Of a DNA stretch of 64,000 nt, positions 46,727 to 57,032 are shown in pieces (the stretch's first letter is position 1; every line of letters begins with the position of its first letter). The DNA is taken from positions 1 through 64,000 of the forward strand of contig NZ_LN614828.1 of NCBI RefSeq assembly GCF_000953135.1. Direction: 5' to 3'. Made by a program: the position numbers and the translations under genes. The DNA is from Legionella fallonii LLAP-10 (GTDB lineage: Bacteria; Pseudomonadota; Gammaproteobacteria; Legionellales; Legionellaceae). The notes under the pieces were generated by a model that saw only the letters and a program-made list of their open reading frames with translations, ran no database searches and was not told where the DNA came from.

Positions 46727-47967
46727 AGCTGAAAATAGTCGCACTCCTTATTGTGTTACTGGCAGTCATTTTTTTAGTGAAAAAATGCGCTTTCCCTACT
46801 GAAAAAACGACGAATCAAGAACATGCGAACAATGAAAAAGGAAAGCCCATGTATTGGATTGACCCCATGAATCCCATGATTCGGTACAATAAGCCAGGCC
46901 TTTCTTCCATGGGGACGAAACTGGTGCCCGTTTATTCTGATAATGAAGGGGCGACAACCAATGGCAAAATAACCGTACGCATAGCCCCTGAGATTGTGGA
47001 TAATCTCGGGGTGCGTACCGCACCTGTCAGAAAAGGAACGCTTGTCCGAAAAATTGACACTGTGGGCTATGTGACCTCGAACGAAAATCTTATTAGTAAC
47101 ATTAACGCTTATGTTGATGGTTGGATTCGAAATCTTGTCGTCAAAACAACCGAAGCTCCTGTGACCCAAGGCCAATTACTCATGCAGCTTTATTCACGAA
47201 CCCTGGTCAATGCCGAAGAAGAATATTTAATTGCGCTTGAAACCAAGGAGTCGACCCTGATTGATGCCTCGCAGCAAAAATTAATTTCCCTTGGCATGGC
47301 CGAAACACAAATTCAACAGTTAAAAAAAACGCGCAAAGCAAGTCAGCTTGTGGATATCTTTAGCCCGCAAAATGGCATTGTGGCTACCTTAAATGTTCGC
47401 GAAGGCATGCGGATAACGCCTGAAATGAAAATGATGAGTATTATTGATTTATCAACCATCTGGATTATTGTGGAGGTGTTTGAGCAACAAGCCTCATGGC
47501 TTAAAGTAGGGCAATTGGCCGAAGCGCAATTCCCTGCTTTTCCTGGCAAAGCTTGGAAGGGCAGGATTGACTACGTTTACCCTCAGCTCAATCTGAAAAC
47601 ACGTACCCTTAAAGTGCGCTTACGCTTTGACAATCCGGACAATCACTTAAAACCCAACATGTATGCCCTGGTTACCTTGTCCCTGACACCCTTGGAACAG
47701 GTGTTGAGCATTCCCAAAGAGGCCATCATTCAAACGGGTGAGGGGGCTCATGTGATTGTTGCTTTGAGTGAAGGTCGCTTCCAAGTTCAACCCGTAGTCA
47801 CCGGCATTGAATCAGGTGACCGAATAGAGATTTTATCGGGATTAAAAAAAGGAGACTGCGTGGTGAGCTCAGGAGAGTTTTTGATTGATTCGGAGGCCAG
47901 TTTAAAAGCAAGTTTACAGCGCATGAATGACAAGCAAAGCAAAAAAGGGAAAATGAATGCACATTAA
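46723..47967 (+). CDS. cusB: CusB-type RND periplasmic adaptor
   Basis: 414 residues. A single N-terminal membrane/signal segment precedes the small CusB N-terminal metal-binding-like domain ('MYWIDPMNPMIRYNKPGLSS', 'MGTKLVPVY'), which keeps Met residues that in CusB bind Cu(I)/Ag(I), then barrel and hairpin domains ('DGWIRNLVVKTTEAPVTQGQ', 'VYPQLNLKTRTLKVRLRF'). It links pump and channel. It overlaps the channel gene by 4 bp and precedes the pump by 24 bp. The resemblance to the 'YTCPMHP' domain of copA is visible. Confidence 0.9.
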   Translation: MKLKIVALLIVLLAVIFLVKKCAFPTEKTTNQEHANNEKGKPMYWIDPMNPMIRYNKPGLSSMGTKLVPVYSDNEGATTNGKITVRIAPEIVDNLGVRTAPVRKGTLVRKIDTVGYVTSNENLISNINAYVDGWIRNLVVKTTEAPVTQGQLLMQLYSRTLVNAEEEYLIALETKESTLIDASQQKLISLGMAETQIQQLKKTRKASQLVDIFSPQNGIVATLNVREGMRITPEMKMMSIIDLSTIWIIVEVFEQQASWLKVGQLAEAQFPAFPGKAWKGRIDYVYPQLNLKTRTLKVRLRFDNPDNHLKPNMYALVTLSLTPLEQVLSIPKEAIIQTGEGAHVIVALSEGRFQVQPVVTGIESGDRIEILSGLKKGDCVVSSGEFLIDSEASLKASLQRMNDKQSKKGKMNAH

Positions 47968-47991
47968 AATCCATGCAGGGAGTCATCGTCC

Positions 47992-50900
47992 ATGATTGCG
48001 GCTATTATTCGCTGGTCCATCCAGAATCGGCCTTTTATCCTGCTGGCAACCCTTTTATTAATTCTTTCAGGCCTTTATATTCTGAAACAAACACCGCTGG
48101 ATGCCATTCCTGATTTATCGGATGTGCAAGTGATTATTAAATCAACCTATCCTGGCCAAGCCCCGCAAATTGTTGAAGACCAAGTCACCTATCCTTTGAC
48201 CACCAAGATGATTGCAGTCCCTGGGGCGGTGACGGTGCGAGGCCAGTCTGCCTTTGATGATTCGTATATTTATTTGATTTTCAAAGACGGAACCGATCTG
48301 TATTGGGCGCGTTCCCGAGTCCTTGAGTACTTAAGCCAGGTTGCCAATCGGTTACCACCGAATGCAAGTACCGCATTAGGACCCGATGCAACAGGGGTGG
48401 GGTGGGTTTATGAATACGCCTTGGTGGATACGACAGGCAAGCATGATTTATCCCAGTTAACAACTCTGCAAGATTGGTATTTAAAGTTTCAGTTACAGAA
48501 AGTACCAGGCGTCTCTGAAGTGGCACGGATTGGCGGGATGGTGCGCCGTTATGAAGTGATTCTTGATCCCAGCAAATTACGTGCTTTTGATTTAACCCTA
48601 CCCCAAGTGATTGCAGCCATTCGAGATGCCAACCAAGAAGCAGGAGGCTCAACCATTGAAATGGGTGAAGCCGATTATATGATACGTGCTCGCGGCTACC
48701 TCAAAAAAACTACTGATTTTGAAAACATTCCTTTAGGTGTTTCGAAACAAGGAACGCCCATCCTCTTATCTGATGTGGCAACCATGAGGCTGGGTCCTGA
48801 AAATCGTCGCGGTATCGCAGAGCTCAATGGCAAAGGTGAAGTGGTGGGTGGCGTCATCATCATGCGTTTTGGTGAAAATGCCATGAAAACCATACAAAAT
48901 GTTAAGGCAAAATTGGCGGAGTTAAAAGACAGTCTGCCACCGGGTGTGAACATTGTTGAAACCTATGATCGCTCAAGCCTGATTCAACGCGCAGTGAATA
49001 CCCTCAATGATAAATTGATTGAGGAATTCGTCTTAGTATCCTTGATTTGTTTTGCTTTTTTATTTCATTTGCGTTCTGCTTTAGTCATTGTGATTACCTT
49101 GCCAATCGGTATCTTGGCTTCCTTTATTATTATGTATTGGCAAGGCATTACGGCAAACATCATGTCTTTAGGGGGCATTGCTATTGCTATTGGGGTGATG
49201 GTCGATGCTGCCATTGTTATGATTGAAAATGTGCATAAGCATTTTGAGCAGACTGTAGTGACCAAAGAAAATCGTTGGCAAATTATTCAAGAAGCCACCT
49301 TGCAAGTTGGGCCCTCGCTCTTTTTTTCTTTGCTGATTATCATGTTTAGTTTTCTGCCTATATTTACGTTACAAGCCGAAGAAGGTCGTCTCTTTTCACC
49401 CTTAGCCTTTACCAAAACCTATGCCATGGCCTGTGCGGCAGCCTTGTCGATTACTTTAGTTCCTGTGCTGATGGGCTATCTGATTCGCGGTCGTATTCGA
49501 CCGGAAACAGAAAATCCCTTAAATCGTGCCTTGCAAGCGGTTTATCAACCGGTTATTCATGCGGTGCTTAAAGCGCCCAAGACGATTTTAGTGATTGCCT
49601 TTGTCCTTGTACTCATTGGCTTTTGGCCAGTCACCCGCTTAGGCTCTGAATTTATGCCGCCTTTAAACGAAGGCGATTTGCTGTATATGCCAACGACGTT
49701 CCCAGCGATTGCAGTGGGTAAAGCGCAGCAATTAATCCAGCAGATCGATAAATTAATTCTTACCGTTCCCGAAGTCAAATCAGCGTTTGGGAAAATTGGG
49801 CATGCAGAAACAGCAACCGATCCTGCATCCATGTCGATGATTGAGACCACCATTCAATTTAAACCACAGAGTGAATGGCGTCCTGGAATGACTTTTGAAA
49901 AAATTAGAGACGAGTTGGATAGACATGTGCAAATACCCGGTGTGACCAATGTTTGGGTCATGCCCATTCGTAATCGGATTGATATGTTAGCGACCGGCAT
50001 TAAAACGCCTTTGGGAATTAAAATTATTGGTCCTGATTTAAAAGTCATTCAAGAGATAGGAGAGAAAATTGAACAAGTACTAAAGCCTTTGCCAGGTACT
50101 GCATCGGTGTTTGCAGAACGAGTAGTGAGTGCGCGCTACGTGAATGTGGACATTGACCGACTCAAAGCCTCTCGTTATGCCTTAAACATCCGCGATGTGC
50201 AAGAGATGATTGAAAATGCGGTGGGCGGCATGAACATCACGCAGACCGTCGAAGGACTTGAGCGCTATCCGGTGAATTTGCGTTATCCCCAGTTTGTGCG
50301 TGATTCAGTGGCGCAATTGCGCCAATTACCTATTGTGACTCCCACTGGTGCCCATATTCCTTTAGAGGCCGTTGCAACCTTATCGGTGACCGATGGTCCG
50401 GATATGATTAAAACGGAGAATACGCGTCCCGCAGGTTGGGTTTATGTCGATATAGCAGGACGCGATCTCGGCTCATACACGAAAGCAGCCCAACAGGCAG
50501 TGAAACAGAACATCTCATTGCCTCCTGGGTATTCTTTATTATGGTCAGGGCAATACCAGTATATGGAACGTGCTGAAGCACGGCTTATGATTGTTATCCC
50601 GCTGACTCTGCTTATCATTATTGTCTTACTTTACTTAAATTTTGGTCGCTTTTCGGAAGTATTCATAATTCTTGGCACCTTACCTTTAGCGCTCGTGGGT
50701 GGAGTATGGTTTATTTATTTACTCGGATATTATCTATCGATTGCGGTTGGAGTTGGATTTATTGCTTTGGCGGGTGTCTCTGCTGAAACAGGGGTCATTA
50801 TGCTTATTTATCTTGATCAAGCACTTCTAAAGCAGCAACAACTGGCCCAGCAAGAGGGACGTGCGCTCACCAAAGCCAATGTGCGCAGTGCCGTGATTGA

Positions 50901-51132
50901 AGGGGCACTGCTTCGTCTAAGGCCTAAGATGATGACGGTACTCGCTATTATTGGTGGTTTGTTGCCCATTATGATTGGTGGTGGCACAGGTTCTGAAGTC
51001 ATGCGTCGTATTGCTGCACCCATGGTCGGTGGCATGATTACCGCAACCCTACTCACACTTATTGTGATTCCGGCTGTTTTTTTAATATGGCAAGAATCAA
51101 AAATAACTGAAATAAAGGAGTCCGGTGAGTAA
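47992..51132 (+). CDS. cusA: CusA-type Cu/Ag RND efflux pump
   Basis: 1046 residues; 12 membrane helices. The start 'KQTPLDAIPDLSDVQVIIKS' and the helix IV signature 'AIGVMVDAAIVMIEN' match the HME4 class of Cu(I)/Ag(I) pumps. It differs from the first pump at 21423 and the two share only overall fold. It takes metal from the periplasm or cytosol and passes it to the outer channel, driven by protons. Last gene of the cusCBA set. Confidence 0.94.
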   Translation: MIAAIIRWSIQNRPFILLATLLLILSGLYILKQTPLDAIPDLSDVQVIIKSTYPGQAPQIVEDQVTYPLTTKMIAVPGAVTVRGQSAFDDSYIYLIFKDGTDLYWARSRVLEYLSQVANRLPPNASTALGPDATGVGWVYEYALVDTTGKHDLSQLTTLQDWYLKFQLQKVPGVSEVARIGGMVRRYEVILDPSKLRAFDLTLPQVIAAIRDANQEAGGSTIEMGEADYMIRARGYLKKTTDFENIPLGVSKQGTPILLSDVATMRLGPENRRGIAELNGKGEVVGGVIIMRFGENAMKTIQNVKAKLAELKDSLPPGVNIVETYDRSSLIQRAVNTLNDKLIEEFVLVSLICFAFLFHLRSALVIVITLPIGILASFIIMYWQGITANIMSLGGIAIAIGVMVDAAIVMIENVHKHFEQTVVTKENRWQIIQEATLQVGPSLFFSLLIIMFSFLPIFTLQAEEGRLFSPLAFTKTYAMACAAALSITLVPVLMGYLIRGRIRPETENPLNRALQAVYQPVIHAVLKAPKTILVIAFVLVLIGFWPVTRLGSEFMPPLNEGDLLYMPTTFPAIAVGKAQQLIQQIDKLILTVPEVKSAFGKIGHAETATDPASMSMIETTIQFKPQSEWRPGMTFEKIRDELDRHVQIPGVTNVWVMPIRNRIDMLATGIKTPLGIKIIGPDLKVIQEIGEKIEQVLKPLPGTASVFAERVVSARYVNVDIDRLKASRYALNIRDVQEMIENAVGGMNITQTVEGLERYPVNLRYPQFVRDSVAQLRQLPIVTPTGAHIPLEAVATLSVTDGPDMIKTENTRPAGWVYVDIAGRDLGSYTKAAQQAVKQNISLPPGYSLLWSGQYQYMERAEARLMIVIPLTLLIIIVLLYLNFGRFSEVFIILGTLPLALVGGVWFIYLLGYYLSIAVGVGFIALAGVSAETGVIMLIYLDQALLKQQQLAQQEGRALTKANVRSAVIEGALLRLRPKMMTVLAIIGGLLPIMIGGGTGSEVMRRIAAPMVGGMITATLLTLIVIPAVFLIWQESKITEIKESGE

Positions 51133-51197
51133 GTGATGAATATCCAGAACACTTCCCAACAAATGGTCCTGGTGTTTCATAACTAGGATGATTCACT

Positions 51198-52310
51198 ATG
51201 CATCAGCGAATGGCTTTGATCCTATTTATTTTTTTAGTACCCGGAATAGCCTTAGCCAAGATGCAACACGCTCCTTCGACAGCGAAAACTCCATCTGACT
51301 TTAAATTCTCGGGTTATGTTGATGGTTCCTATAATTATCTTCAAAACAGCAATAAGTTTGCTAGTGGCACCTATGATCGCGTCTTTGACATCAACCCGAA
51401 TGGATTAACACTCCAACAAGCGGGTATTACCTTGGCGTATCAACCGCAACAAGGGTTTGGCGGTTTAATGACGCCTGTAGCAGGAAGTGATCCCAATATT
51501 TTTGCACCCTATGGTTGGAATATTCGTTCCCTTGCAATGCCACAAGCTTATATGCAGTATGCAAGCGGTTCTTTGACTTTCATGGGAGGAAGTTTTATTG
51601 AATTAGCCGGTGCTGAAAATCTCTTTTCTTATAATGATACCAATTTTTCTCGCTCTATTCTCTGGGGTTATGCAGAACCTTTTACCGTGACGGGATTTAG
51701 AGTTTTCTATATTCCAAACAATCAACTCACCTTGGTAGGCGGTATCAATAATGGTTGGGACAATATTCGTGATACGAGTCGTCAGAAAACCATTGAATTG
51801 GGCGCCTCATATACGTTTAACCCCAAGTTTTCTTTAGCAGCTTATGCTTATTCGGGTCAACAGCGTGTTGCTGAAAGGACATCAAGCGGTCCTACAGGGC
51901 AGCGCTCTCTGATTGATTTAATTGCCACGCTCACAATCACGGAACAGTTAAGTTTTGTAATTAACTATGATGGTGCGCTACAAACGAAAGCCGCGCTTCC
52001 AAATGGCACTATAGCAGAAGCAGTCTGGCAAGGTATTGCTGGATATGTGAATTATCAATTGAATCAGAAATGGCGAACCTCCTTACGTGGAGAAATTTTT
52101 TCTGATAGAAATGGTTATCGCACGGGAGTCGCTCAAACTTGGGATGAGCTCACTGTAACATTGAGCTATTTTCCTATTAAAAATCTTGAGTTTCGTGCAG
52201 AAACTCGACGTGATTTTTCTAACGTCAGTTCTTTTCTGAATAAAAACGATATTACAACAAGTCACAATCAACAATCATTTGCTTTAGAGGGGATTTTTAG
52301 GTTCACATAA
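51198..52310 (+). CDS. Outer-membrane beta-barrel protein, porin-like
   Basis: 370 residues; signal peptide ('MALILFIFLVPGIALA') then alternating aromatic strands to an aromatic C-terminus ('GIFRFT'). 'FKFSGYVDGSYNYL' at the start and 'SFIELAGAENLFSYNDTNFS' are typical of the OmpL-like/BBP2 porin-2 family. It sits 66 bp after cusA. A possible uptake channel or surface protein; substrate unknown. No regulatory site seen between. Confidence 0.8.
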   Translation: MHQRMALILFIFLVPGIALAKMQHAPSTAKTPSDFKFSGYVDGSYNYLQNSNKFASGTYDRVFDINPNGLTLQQAGITLAYQPQQGFGGLMTPVAGSDPNIFAPYGWNIRSLAMPQAYMQYASGSLTFMGGSFIELAGAENLFSYNDTNFSRSILWGYAEPFTVTGFRVFYIPNNQLTLVGGINNGWDNIRDTSRQKTIELGASYTFNPKFSLAAYAYSGQQRVAERTSSGPTGQRSLIDLIATLTITEQLSFVINYDGALQTKAALPNGTIAEAVWQGIAGYVNYQLNQKWRTSLRGEIFSDRNGYRTGVAQTWDELTVTLSYFPIKNLEFRAETRRDFSNVSSFLNKNDITTSHNQQSFALEGIFRFT

Positions 52311-52424
52311 AATACAAATCATTACAACTTCAGCGCCACGCTACTTTAATTACTGGACAATAAATGGAGGCAATCACAAAGGCTCTAAGTCAAATCAACA
52401 GCCTTATTTTTTAATTCGTTATAA

Positions 52425-52468
52425 CTCGTAAATTTGCGAGTCGCAATATTGCGTTACGTAAATTTACG
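52425..52468. promoter_or_regulatory. Array of three 12-bp palindromes, probable operator
   Basis: Three palindromes, CGTAAATTTGCG (52427-52438, one mismatched pair), CGCAATATTGCG (52442-52453, perfect) and CGTAAATTTACG (52457-52468, perfect), have centres exactly 15 bp apart with 3-bp spacers. A possible TTGCGT/TAAATT promoter (52449-52454, 52472-52477) overlaps them. About 205 bp upstream of the PHA synthase gene. The cognate regulator is not encoded nearby that I can tell. Confidence 0.65.
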
Positions 52469-52673
52469 ACATAAATTAAATATAAATACTAAGGAGAAGG
52501 GCCTAGAAGAATTTATTGCATCATGATTATGCTATGATTCTAATGGATTCATTGAATTTGCGAAAACGTTTTTTGTTTTAGTGAGCAGAAATTAGAAGCA
52601 AATCGCTGGAGCCAATTGAGCCACCCAAGACTACAACCCTGATTCATAATTATACCAAGGACGGATATACGAC

Positions 52674-54470
52674 ATGAATGAACCAAGGAAAAAATGCTGC
52701 TCCAACGAGGAGACACCAACTTCCCAGAAGGAACTGACGTCATCAAATGCCTCTATGCCGTGTTGCTCGGTTAGCGATTCAGATGAACTCGCTCATTTTT
52801 TTAGCTTTCTCACTCAATTTTTTCAGGCAAATCTGGGTAAGGCAACAGCAGGAATGAGCCCAGCAGCTCTGAGGATTGCCTTCTTTTCTTGGCTAGTGCA
52901 ATTGGAACAGTCACCCGGACTCTTATTGGAGTTAGCACTTTATCCAGCTTTGCACTCGCATGATTGCATTAATAATGTGCTCTGCGTGGACCGTGCTGCA
53001 GGGGGTAAAGACGTTCGCTTTCATAAAGAAAGCTGGCAAGCCATGCCCTGGCGGTTGTTTGCTGAGCAATTTTTGCAAGTTGAAGATTGGTGGCGACGTG
53101 CCACAACCCAGGTTCCAGGATTACCTAAATCGGTTGAACGCACCGTTTCTTTTTGGGCACGCCAATTCCTTGATGCATGTTCTCCTTCTAATTTTGCCTG
53201 GACTAACCCTGATTTGTTCTACGAAACGATTCATTCCAATGGATTTAATTTGATTCATGGCACTGAACTAGCGATTCAGGACATGCTCGATAGGCTAACC
53301 GGTGCACCACCTGCTGGCGCGGAAGAGTTTATACCCGGTAAGGGTGTAGCGATTACTCCAGGACGTGTGGTCTTTCAGAATCATTTAATTGAACTCATTC
53401 AATATGAGCCACAAACCAAAACGGTATTTAAAGAGCCGGTGTTAATAATTCCAGCATGGATTATGAAATATTATATTTTGGATTTATCCCCCAATAATTC
53501 ACTGGTTAAATGGCTTGTTGGTCAGGGGCACACCGTGTTTATTATTTCATGGCGTAACCCCAATGGCGACGATCGTGATTTAGGGATGGATGATTATTAC
53601 CGACAAGGGGCAATGGCGGCCATAAATGCGGTTTCTGCTTTGTTTCCGCAAACAAAAATTAATCTGATGGGCTACTGTTTAGGTGGCACATTGGCAATGA
53701 TTACAGCCGCGGCGATGGTACGCGATGGAGATAATCGTCTTAACAGTCTCACGTTACTTGCTGCGCAAGGCGATTTCACCGAAGCGGGAGAATTGATGCT
53801 TTTTGTCACCGACAGTGAAGTTGCTTTTCTCAAGAACATGATGTGGGAGCAAGGCTATCTTGATACCAAACAAATGGCGGGTTCCTTTCAGATGTTGCGT
53901 GCCTATGATTTGATTTGGTCTAAAATGATTCAGGATTACATGCACGGGGTGCGCCGCGGCACCATTGATTTGCTCGCGTGGAACGCAGATGCCACCCGTA
54001 TGCCTTACAAAATGCATAGTGAATACCTTGAACAGCTCTTCTTAAACAATGATTTTGCTGAGGGACGCTTCACTGTGGAAGGCGAGCCGGTTGCTGCTGA
54101 AAACATTCAATTGCCTATTTTTGCGGTAGGTACTGAAAAAGACCACGTGGCGCCTTGGCAATCGGTATATAAAATTCATCTGATGGCTAATGGTGATACC
54201 ACCTTTATTTTGACCAGTGGTGGGCATAATGCAGGGGTTGTCAGCGAACCAGGTCGTCCCGGATGTTATTATCGTATTCATGAACGCAAAAAGGGTGACG
54301 CTTATTTAAGCCCTCCTCGCTGGTTAAATAAAGCAGAAAAGCGAGAGGATTCCTGGTGGCACGCTTTACATGATTGGCTGGTGCGGCAAGATACCCCAAA
54401 GCGGATTTCCCCGCCTGCCATCGATAACGCGCTGCCCTTAGCTCCTGGCAGTTATGTGATGCAAAAATAA
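52674..54470 (+). CDS. phaC: Polyhydroxyalkanoate synthase
   Basis: 598 residues, class I size. The lipase-like box 'GYCLGG' holds Cys335; Asp490 ('GTEKDHVAPW') and His518 ('GGHNAGVV') complete the triad. 'ILIIPAWIMKYYILDL' precedes the core. PhaC polymerises 3-hydroxyacyl-CoA into storage granules in the cytosol. The N-terminal part carries two Cys pairs ('KKCCSNE' and 'MPCCSV') not usual in PhaC; their role is unknown, maybe metal binding. An AAGGA about 12 bp upstream. First gene of the operon with maoC-pta, ackA and fabI. Substrate class not decided. Confidence 0.95.
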   Translation: MNEPRKKCCSNEETPTSQKELTSSNASMPCCSVSDSDELAHFFSFLTQFFQANLGKATAGMSPAALRIAFFSWLVQLEQSPGLLLELALYPALHSHDCINNVLCVDRAAGGKDVRFHKESWQAMPWRLFAEQFLQVEDWWRRATTQVPGLPKSVERTVSFWARQFLDACSPSNFAWTNPDLFYETIHSNGFNLIHGTELAIQDMLDRLTGAPPAGAEEFIPGKGVAITPGRVVFQNHLIELIQYEPQTKTVFKEPVLIIPAWIMKYYILDLSPNNSLVKWLVGQGHTVFIISWRNPNGDDRDLGMDDYYRQGAMAAINAVSALFPQTKINLMGYCLGGTLAMITAAAMVRDGDNRLNSLTLLAAQGDFTEAGELMLFVTDSEVAFLKNMMWEQGYLDTKQMAGSFQMLRAYDLIWSKMIQDYMHGVRRGTIDLLAWNADATRMPYKMHSEYLEQLFLNNDFAEGRFTVEGEPVAAENIQLPIFAVGTEKDHVAPWQSVYKIHLMANGDTTFILTSGGHNAGVVSEPGRPGCYYRIHERKKGDAYLSPPRWLNKAEKREDSWWHALHDWLVRQDTPKRISPPAIDNALPLAPGSYVMQK

Positions 54471-54477
54471 AGGAACT

Positions 54478-55887
54478 ATGATGGATAAGGAATTTCTGGA
54501 GAATGTCACTTTTGATGAGCTTACCATGGGGCAGCAGGCGAGCCTGAGCAGGACGCTCACTCAAAAGGACATCGAGCTTTTTGCGGCCATGTCCGGTGAT
54601 GTGAATCCGGCGCATATGGATCCCAAATTCGCCCAAAGCGATATTTTTCATGGCATTGTGGGGCATGGCATGTGGTCTGGTTCGCTGATTTCGGCATTGC
54701 TCGGAACCATTTTACCGGGGCCAGGAACGATTTATCTTGAGCAAGATATCCAATTTAAAAAACCAGTACGCATTGGCGACACGATTACCATCACGCTTAT
54801 TGTCCGTGACAAACGGGCTAAGCAAGCCATCGTCACGTTAGATTGCAAGGGGGTAAATCAGCGCGGCGAAATCGTGATCGAAGGTATGGCTACTGTGCTC
54901 GCACCAACACAAAAAATACGAGTCGCCAAAGCGAATCTGCCTCAGGTGGAAATTCATAATCATGATCGTTTTCAAGCCATCATTCAAACCTGTCAATGTA
55001 TGGGAAGGATTCGTACCGCGGTGGTCCATCCGGTAAAAGCCAATGTGGTGGAAGCAGTAGCTGATGCGGTGAAAGCTAAGCTTATGATCCCGGTATTAAT
55101 TGGCCCAATAGAAAAAATTAAGTCAGCCGCTACTGAGGCTAAAATTGATATCTCTGAGTGGGAAATTATTGATACGGAGCATAGTGATGCTGCAGCCAGC
55201 GTAGCTGCGGAGTTAGCAGCGACTGGTACAGTAGATGCCATTATGAAAGGTGCTTTGACCACTCATGAGTTGTTAGTTGCTATTGTGCCTGCGACTTCCA
55301 ACCTGAGAACTCAATATCGGATTAGCCACGCTTATGTCATGGATATTCCCTCTTATCATAAACCACTCATTATTACCGATGCTGCGATTAATATTGCGCC
55401 CAGTGCGAGCGAGAAGGCAGATATCTGTCAAAACGCAATTAATCTTTGGCGTGTCTTATGCGGTGAAGATAAAAAACCCAAAGTAGCCATTCTTGCAGCG
55501 GTCGAGTTGATTAATCCTAAGATGCAAGCGACGGTTGATGCCGCAATCTTATGTAAAATGGCGGAGCGTGGCCAAATCACCGATGGCATTCTTGATGGAC
55601 CACTGGCGTTTGATAATGCCATTAGCAGGGGAGCTGCAGAGGATAAAGGCATTGTTTCATCAGTTGCAGGAGATGCCGATATCCTGCTCGTCCCTGAAAT
55701 TGAGTCGGGTAACATTTTGGCAAAGCAGCTTACTTTTTTAGGCCATGCGGATGCTGCCGGTATTGTTCTAGGTGCACGTGTGCCCATCATTTTAGTGAGT
55801 CGTGCCGATTCCTTACGGACTCGGCTCTTCTCTTGTGCCTTGGCCGTCAAGTTGGCGGCGGCACGCAAGGCGGGAAAAATTAAATGA
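54478..55887 (+). CDS. MaoC hydratase-phosphate acetyltransferase fusion
   Basis: 469 residues. N-terminal MaoC-type (R)-specific enoyl-CoA hydratase domain, residues 1-150 ('DIELFAAMSGDVNPAHMDP' with the catalytic Asp-His pair, 'GHGMWSGSLISALLGT'), followed by a phosphotransacetylase/phosphobutyryltransferase domain, about 165-469 ('AVVHPVKANVVEAVADA', 'ADIMLVPEIE'-like end 'LLVPEIESGNIL'). This fusion is known in bacteria. It should convert enoyl-CoA to 3-hydroxyacyl-CoA and interconvert acyl-CoA with acyl phosphate. It overlaps acetate kinase by 4 bp. Confidence 0.92.
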   Translation: MMDKEFLENVTFDELTMGQQASLSRTLTQKDIELFAAMSGDVNPAHMDPKFAQSDIFHGIVGHGMWSGSLISALLGTILPGPGTIYLEQDIQFKKPVRIGDTITITLIVRDKRAKQAIVTLDCKGVNQRGEIVIEGMATVLAPTQKIRVAKANLPQVEIHNHDRFQAIIQTCQCMGRIRTAVVHPVKANVVEAVADAVKAKLMIPVLIGPIEKIKSAATEAKIDISEWEIIDTEHSDAAASVAAELAATGTVDAIMKGALTTHELLVAIVPATSNLRTQYRISHAYVMDIPSYHKPLIITDAAINIAPSASEKADICQNAINLWRVLCGEDKKPKVAILAAVELINPKMQATVDAAILCKMAERGQITDGILDGPLAFDNAISRGAAEDKGIVSSVAGDADILLVPEIESGNILAKQLTFLGHADAAGIVLGARVPIILVSRADSLRTRLFSCALAVKLAAARKAGKIK

Positions 55888-57032
55888 CACGCAAATCAAA
55901 AGAATGCATTCTGGTGATTAATGCCGGTTCCTCCAGCGTCAAATTTCAAGTGTTTGCTAGGGAGCCAGCGCTACCTCTTCTCGCGCAAGGCAAAGTGTAT
56001 GATTTTGAGAGCAAACCCTTATTTACAGTAACCCATGAAACGCGCCATACTCAGAATCATGTGGATAACACAGTACTTCCTGCTGACACTACTCCTGAAA
56101 GCGCCTTGCGTTTTATTCTGCACTGGATGGAAGCGCAAAATCAAAGCTGGCAGGTGAGTACGGTGGCTCATCGAGTAGTTCATGGTGGTACTTACTTCAC
56201 CAGCAGTGCGCGCATCACCCCGGACGTGATGATCCAACTGGAGGCATTATGTCCCTTAGCCCCCTTGCATCAACCGCATAACCTTGCGGCAATTAAAATG
56301 ATTAGCGAACTTAGGCCAGAGGTCATGCAAATCGCTTGTTTTGATTCAGCCTTTCATGCCCATCACGAGCCTTTGTTTACGGAGTATGCCCTACCGCAAA
56401 TACTGCGCGACCAAGGCATTCGTCGTTATGGTTTTCATGGTCTTTCTTATGAATGGATTGCTTATACGTTACAGCAAAATGAACCCAAATTAGCAAGTGG
56501 ACGAATTATCGCAGCCCATCTTGGCAATGGTGCGAGTCTCTGTGCGATGCATCATGGCATCAGTGTGGATACGACTATGGGCATGACAGCCCTTGATGGC
56601 TTACCAATGGGCACACGTTGTGGGAGTCTTGATCCAGGCGCTGTGATTTATATGATGCGTGAGCTTCATCTGTCTCCTGAAGAAATAGAGTCTATCCTTT
56701 ATCATGAGTCTGGACTTCTTGGATTGTCACACTGGACGCAGGATGTCCGTCTGTTGCAACATAGCGTTGAGCCTGAAGCACGATTTGCACTTGATTATTT
56801 TTGTATGAGAACAGCCCAATGGATGGGCATGATGGCGGTGGCATTGGGTGGTGTCGATGGCGTTGTATTTACTGGCGGAATTGGTGAAAACTCAGCCTTT
56901 GTACGTAATACTATTTTGCACCATCTTGCATTTCTTAAGCCATTTGAAATGCACATTATCCCGGCGAATGAAGAACGAATTATGGCGATGCACACTCTGT
57001 CGCTTCTCGAAAGCAGTAAGGAAAATAACTGA
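55884..57032 (+). CDS. ackA: Acetate kinase
   Basis: 382 residues. 'LVINAGSSSVKFQVF' (8-22) is the ASKHA signature; 'HRVVHGG' and 'DSAFHAH' follow, with the 'GVVFTGGIGENSAFVR' motif near the end. It makes ATP from acetyl phosphate or the reverse; slightly shorter than the usual 400. Overlaps the MaoC-Pta gene and shares its stop base with the fabI start (TGATG). It is the natural exit for acetyl phosphate from the phosphoketolase at 10218. Butyrate or propionate as substrate is possible. Confidence 0.94.
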   Translation: MTRKSKECILVINAGSSSVKFQVFAREPALPLLAQGKVYDFESKPLFTVTHETRHTQNHVDNTVLPADTTPESALRFILHWMEAQNQSWQVSTVAHRVVHGGTYFTSSARITPDVMIQLEALCPLAPLHQPHNLAAIKMISELRPEVMQIACFDSAFHAHHEPLFTEYALPQILRDQGIRRYGFHGLSYEWIAYTLQQNEPKLASGRIIAAHLGNGASLCAMHHGISVDTTMGMTALDGLPMGTRCGSLDPGAVIYMMRELHLSPEEIESILYHESGLLGLSHWTQDVRLLQHSVEPEARFALDYFCMRTAQWMGMMAVALGGVDGVVFTGGIGENSAFVRNTILHHLAFLKPFEMHIIPANEERIMAMHTLSLLESSKENN

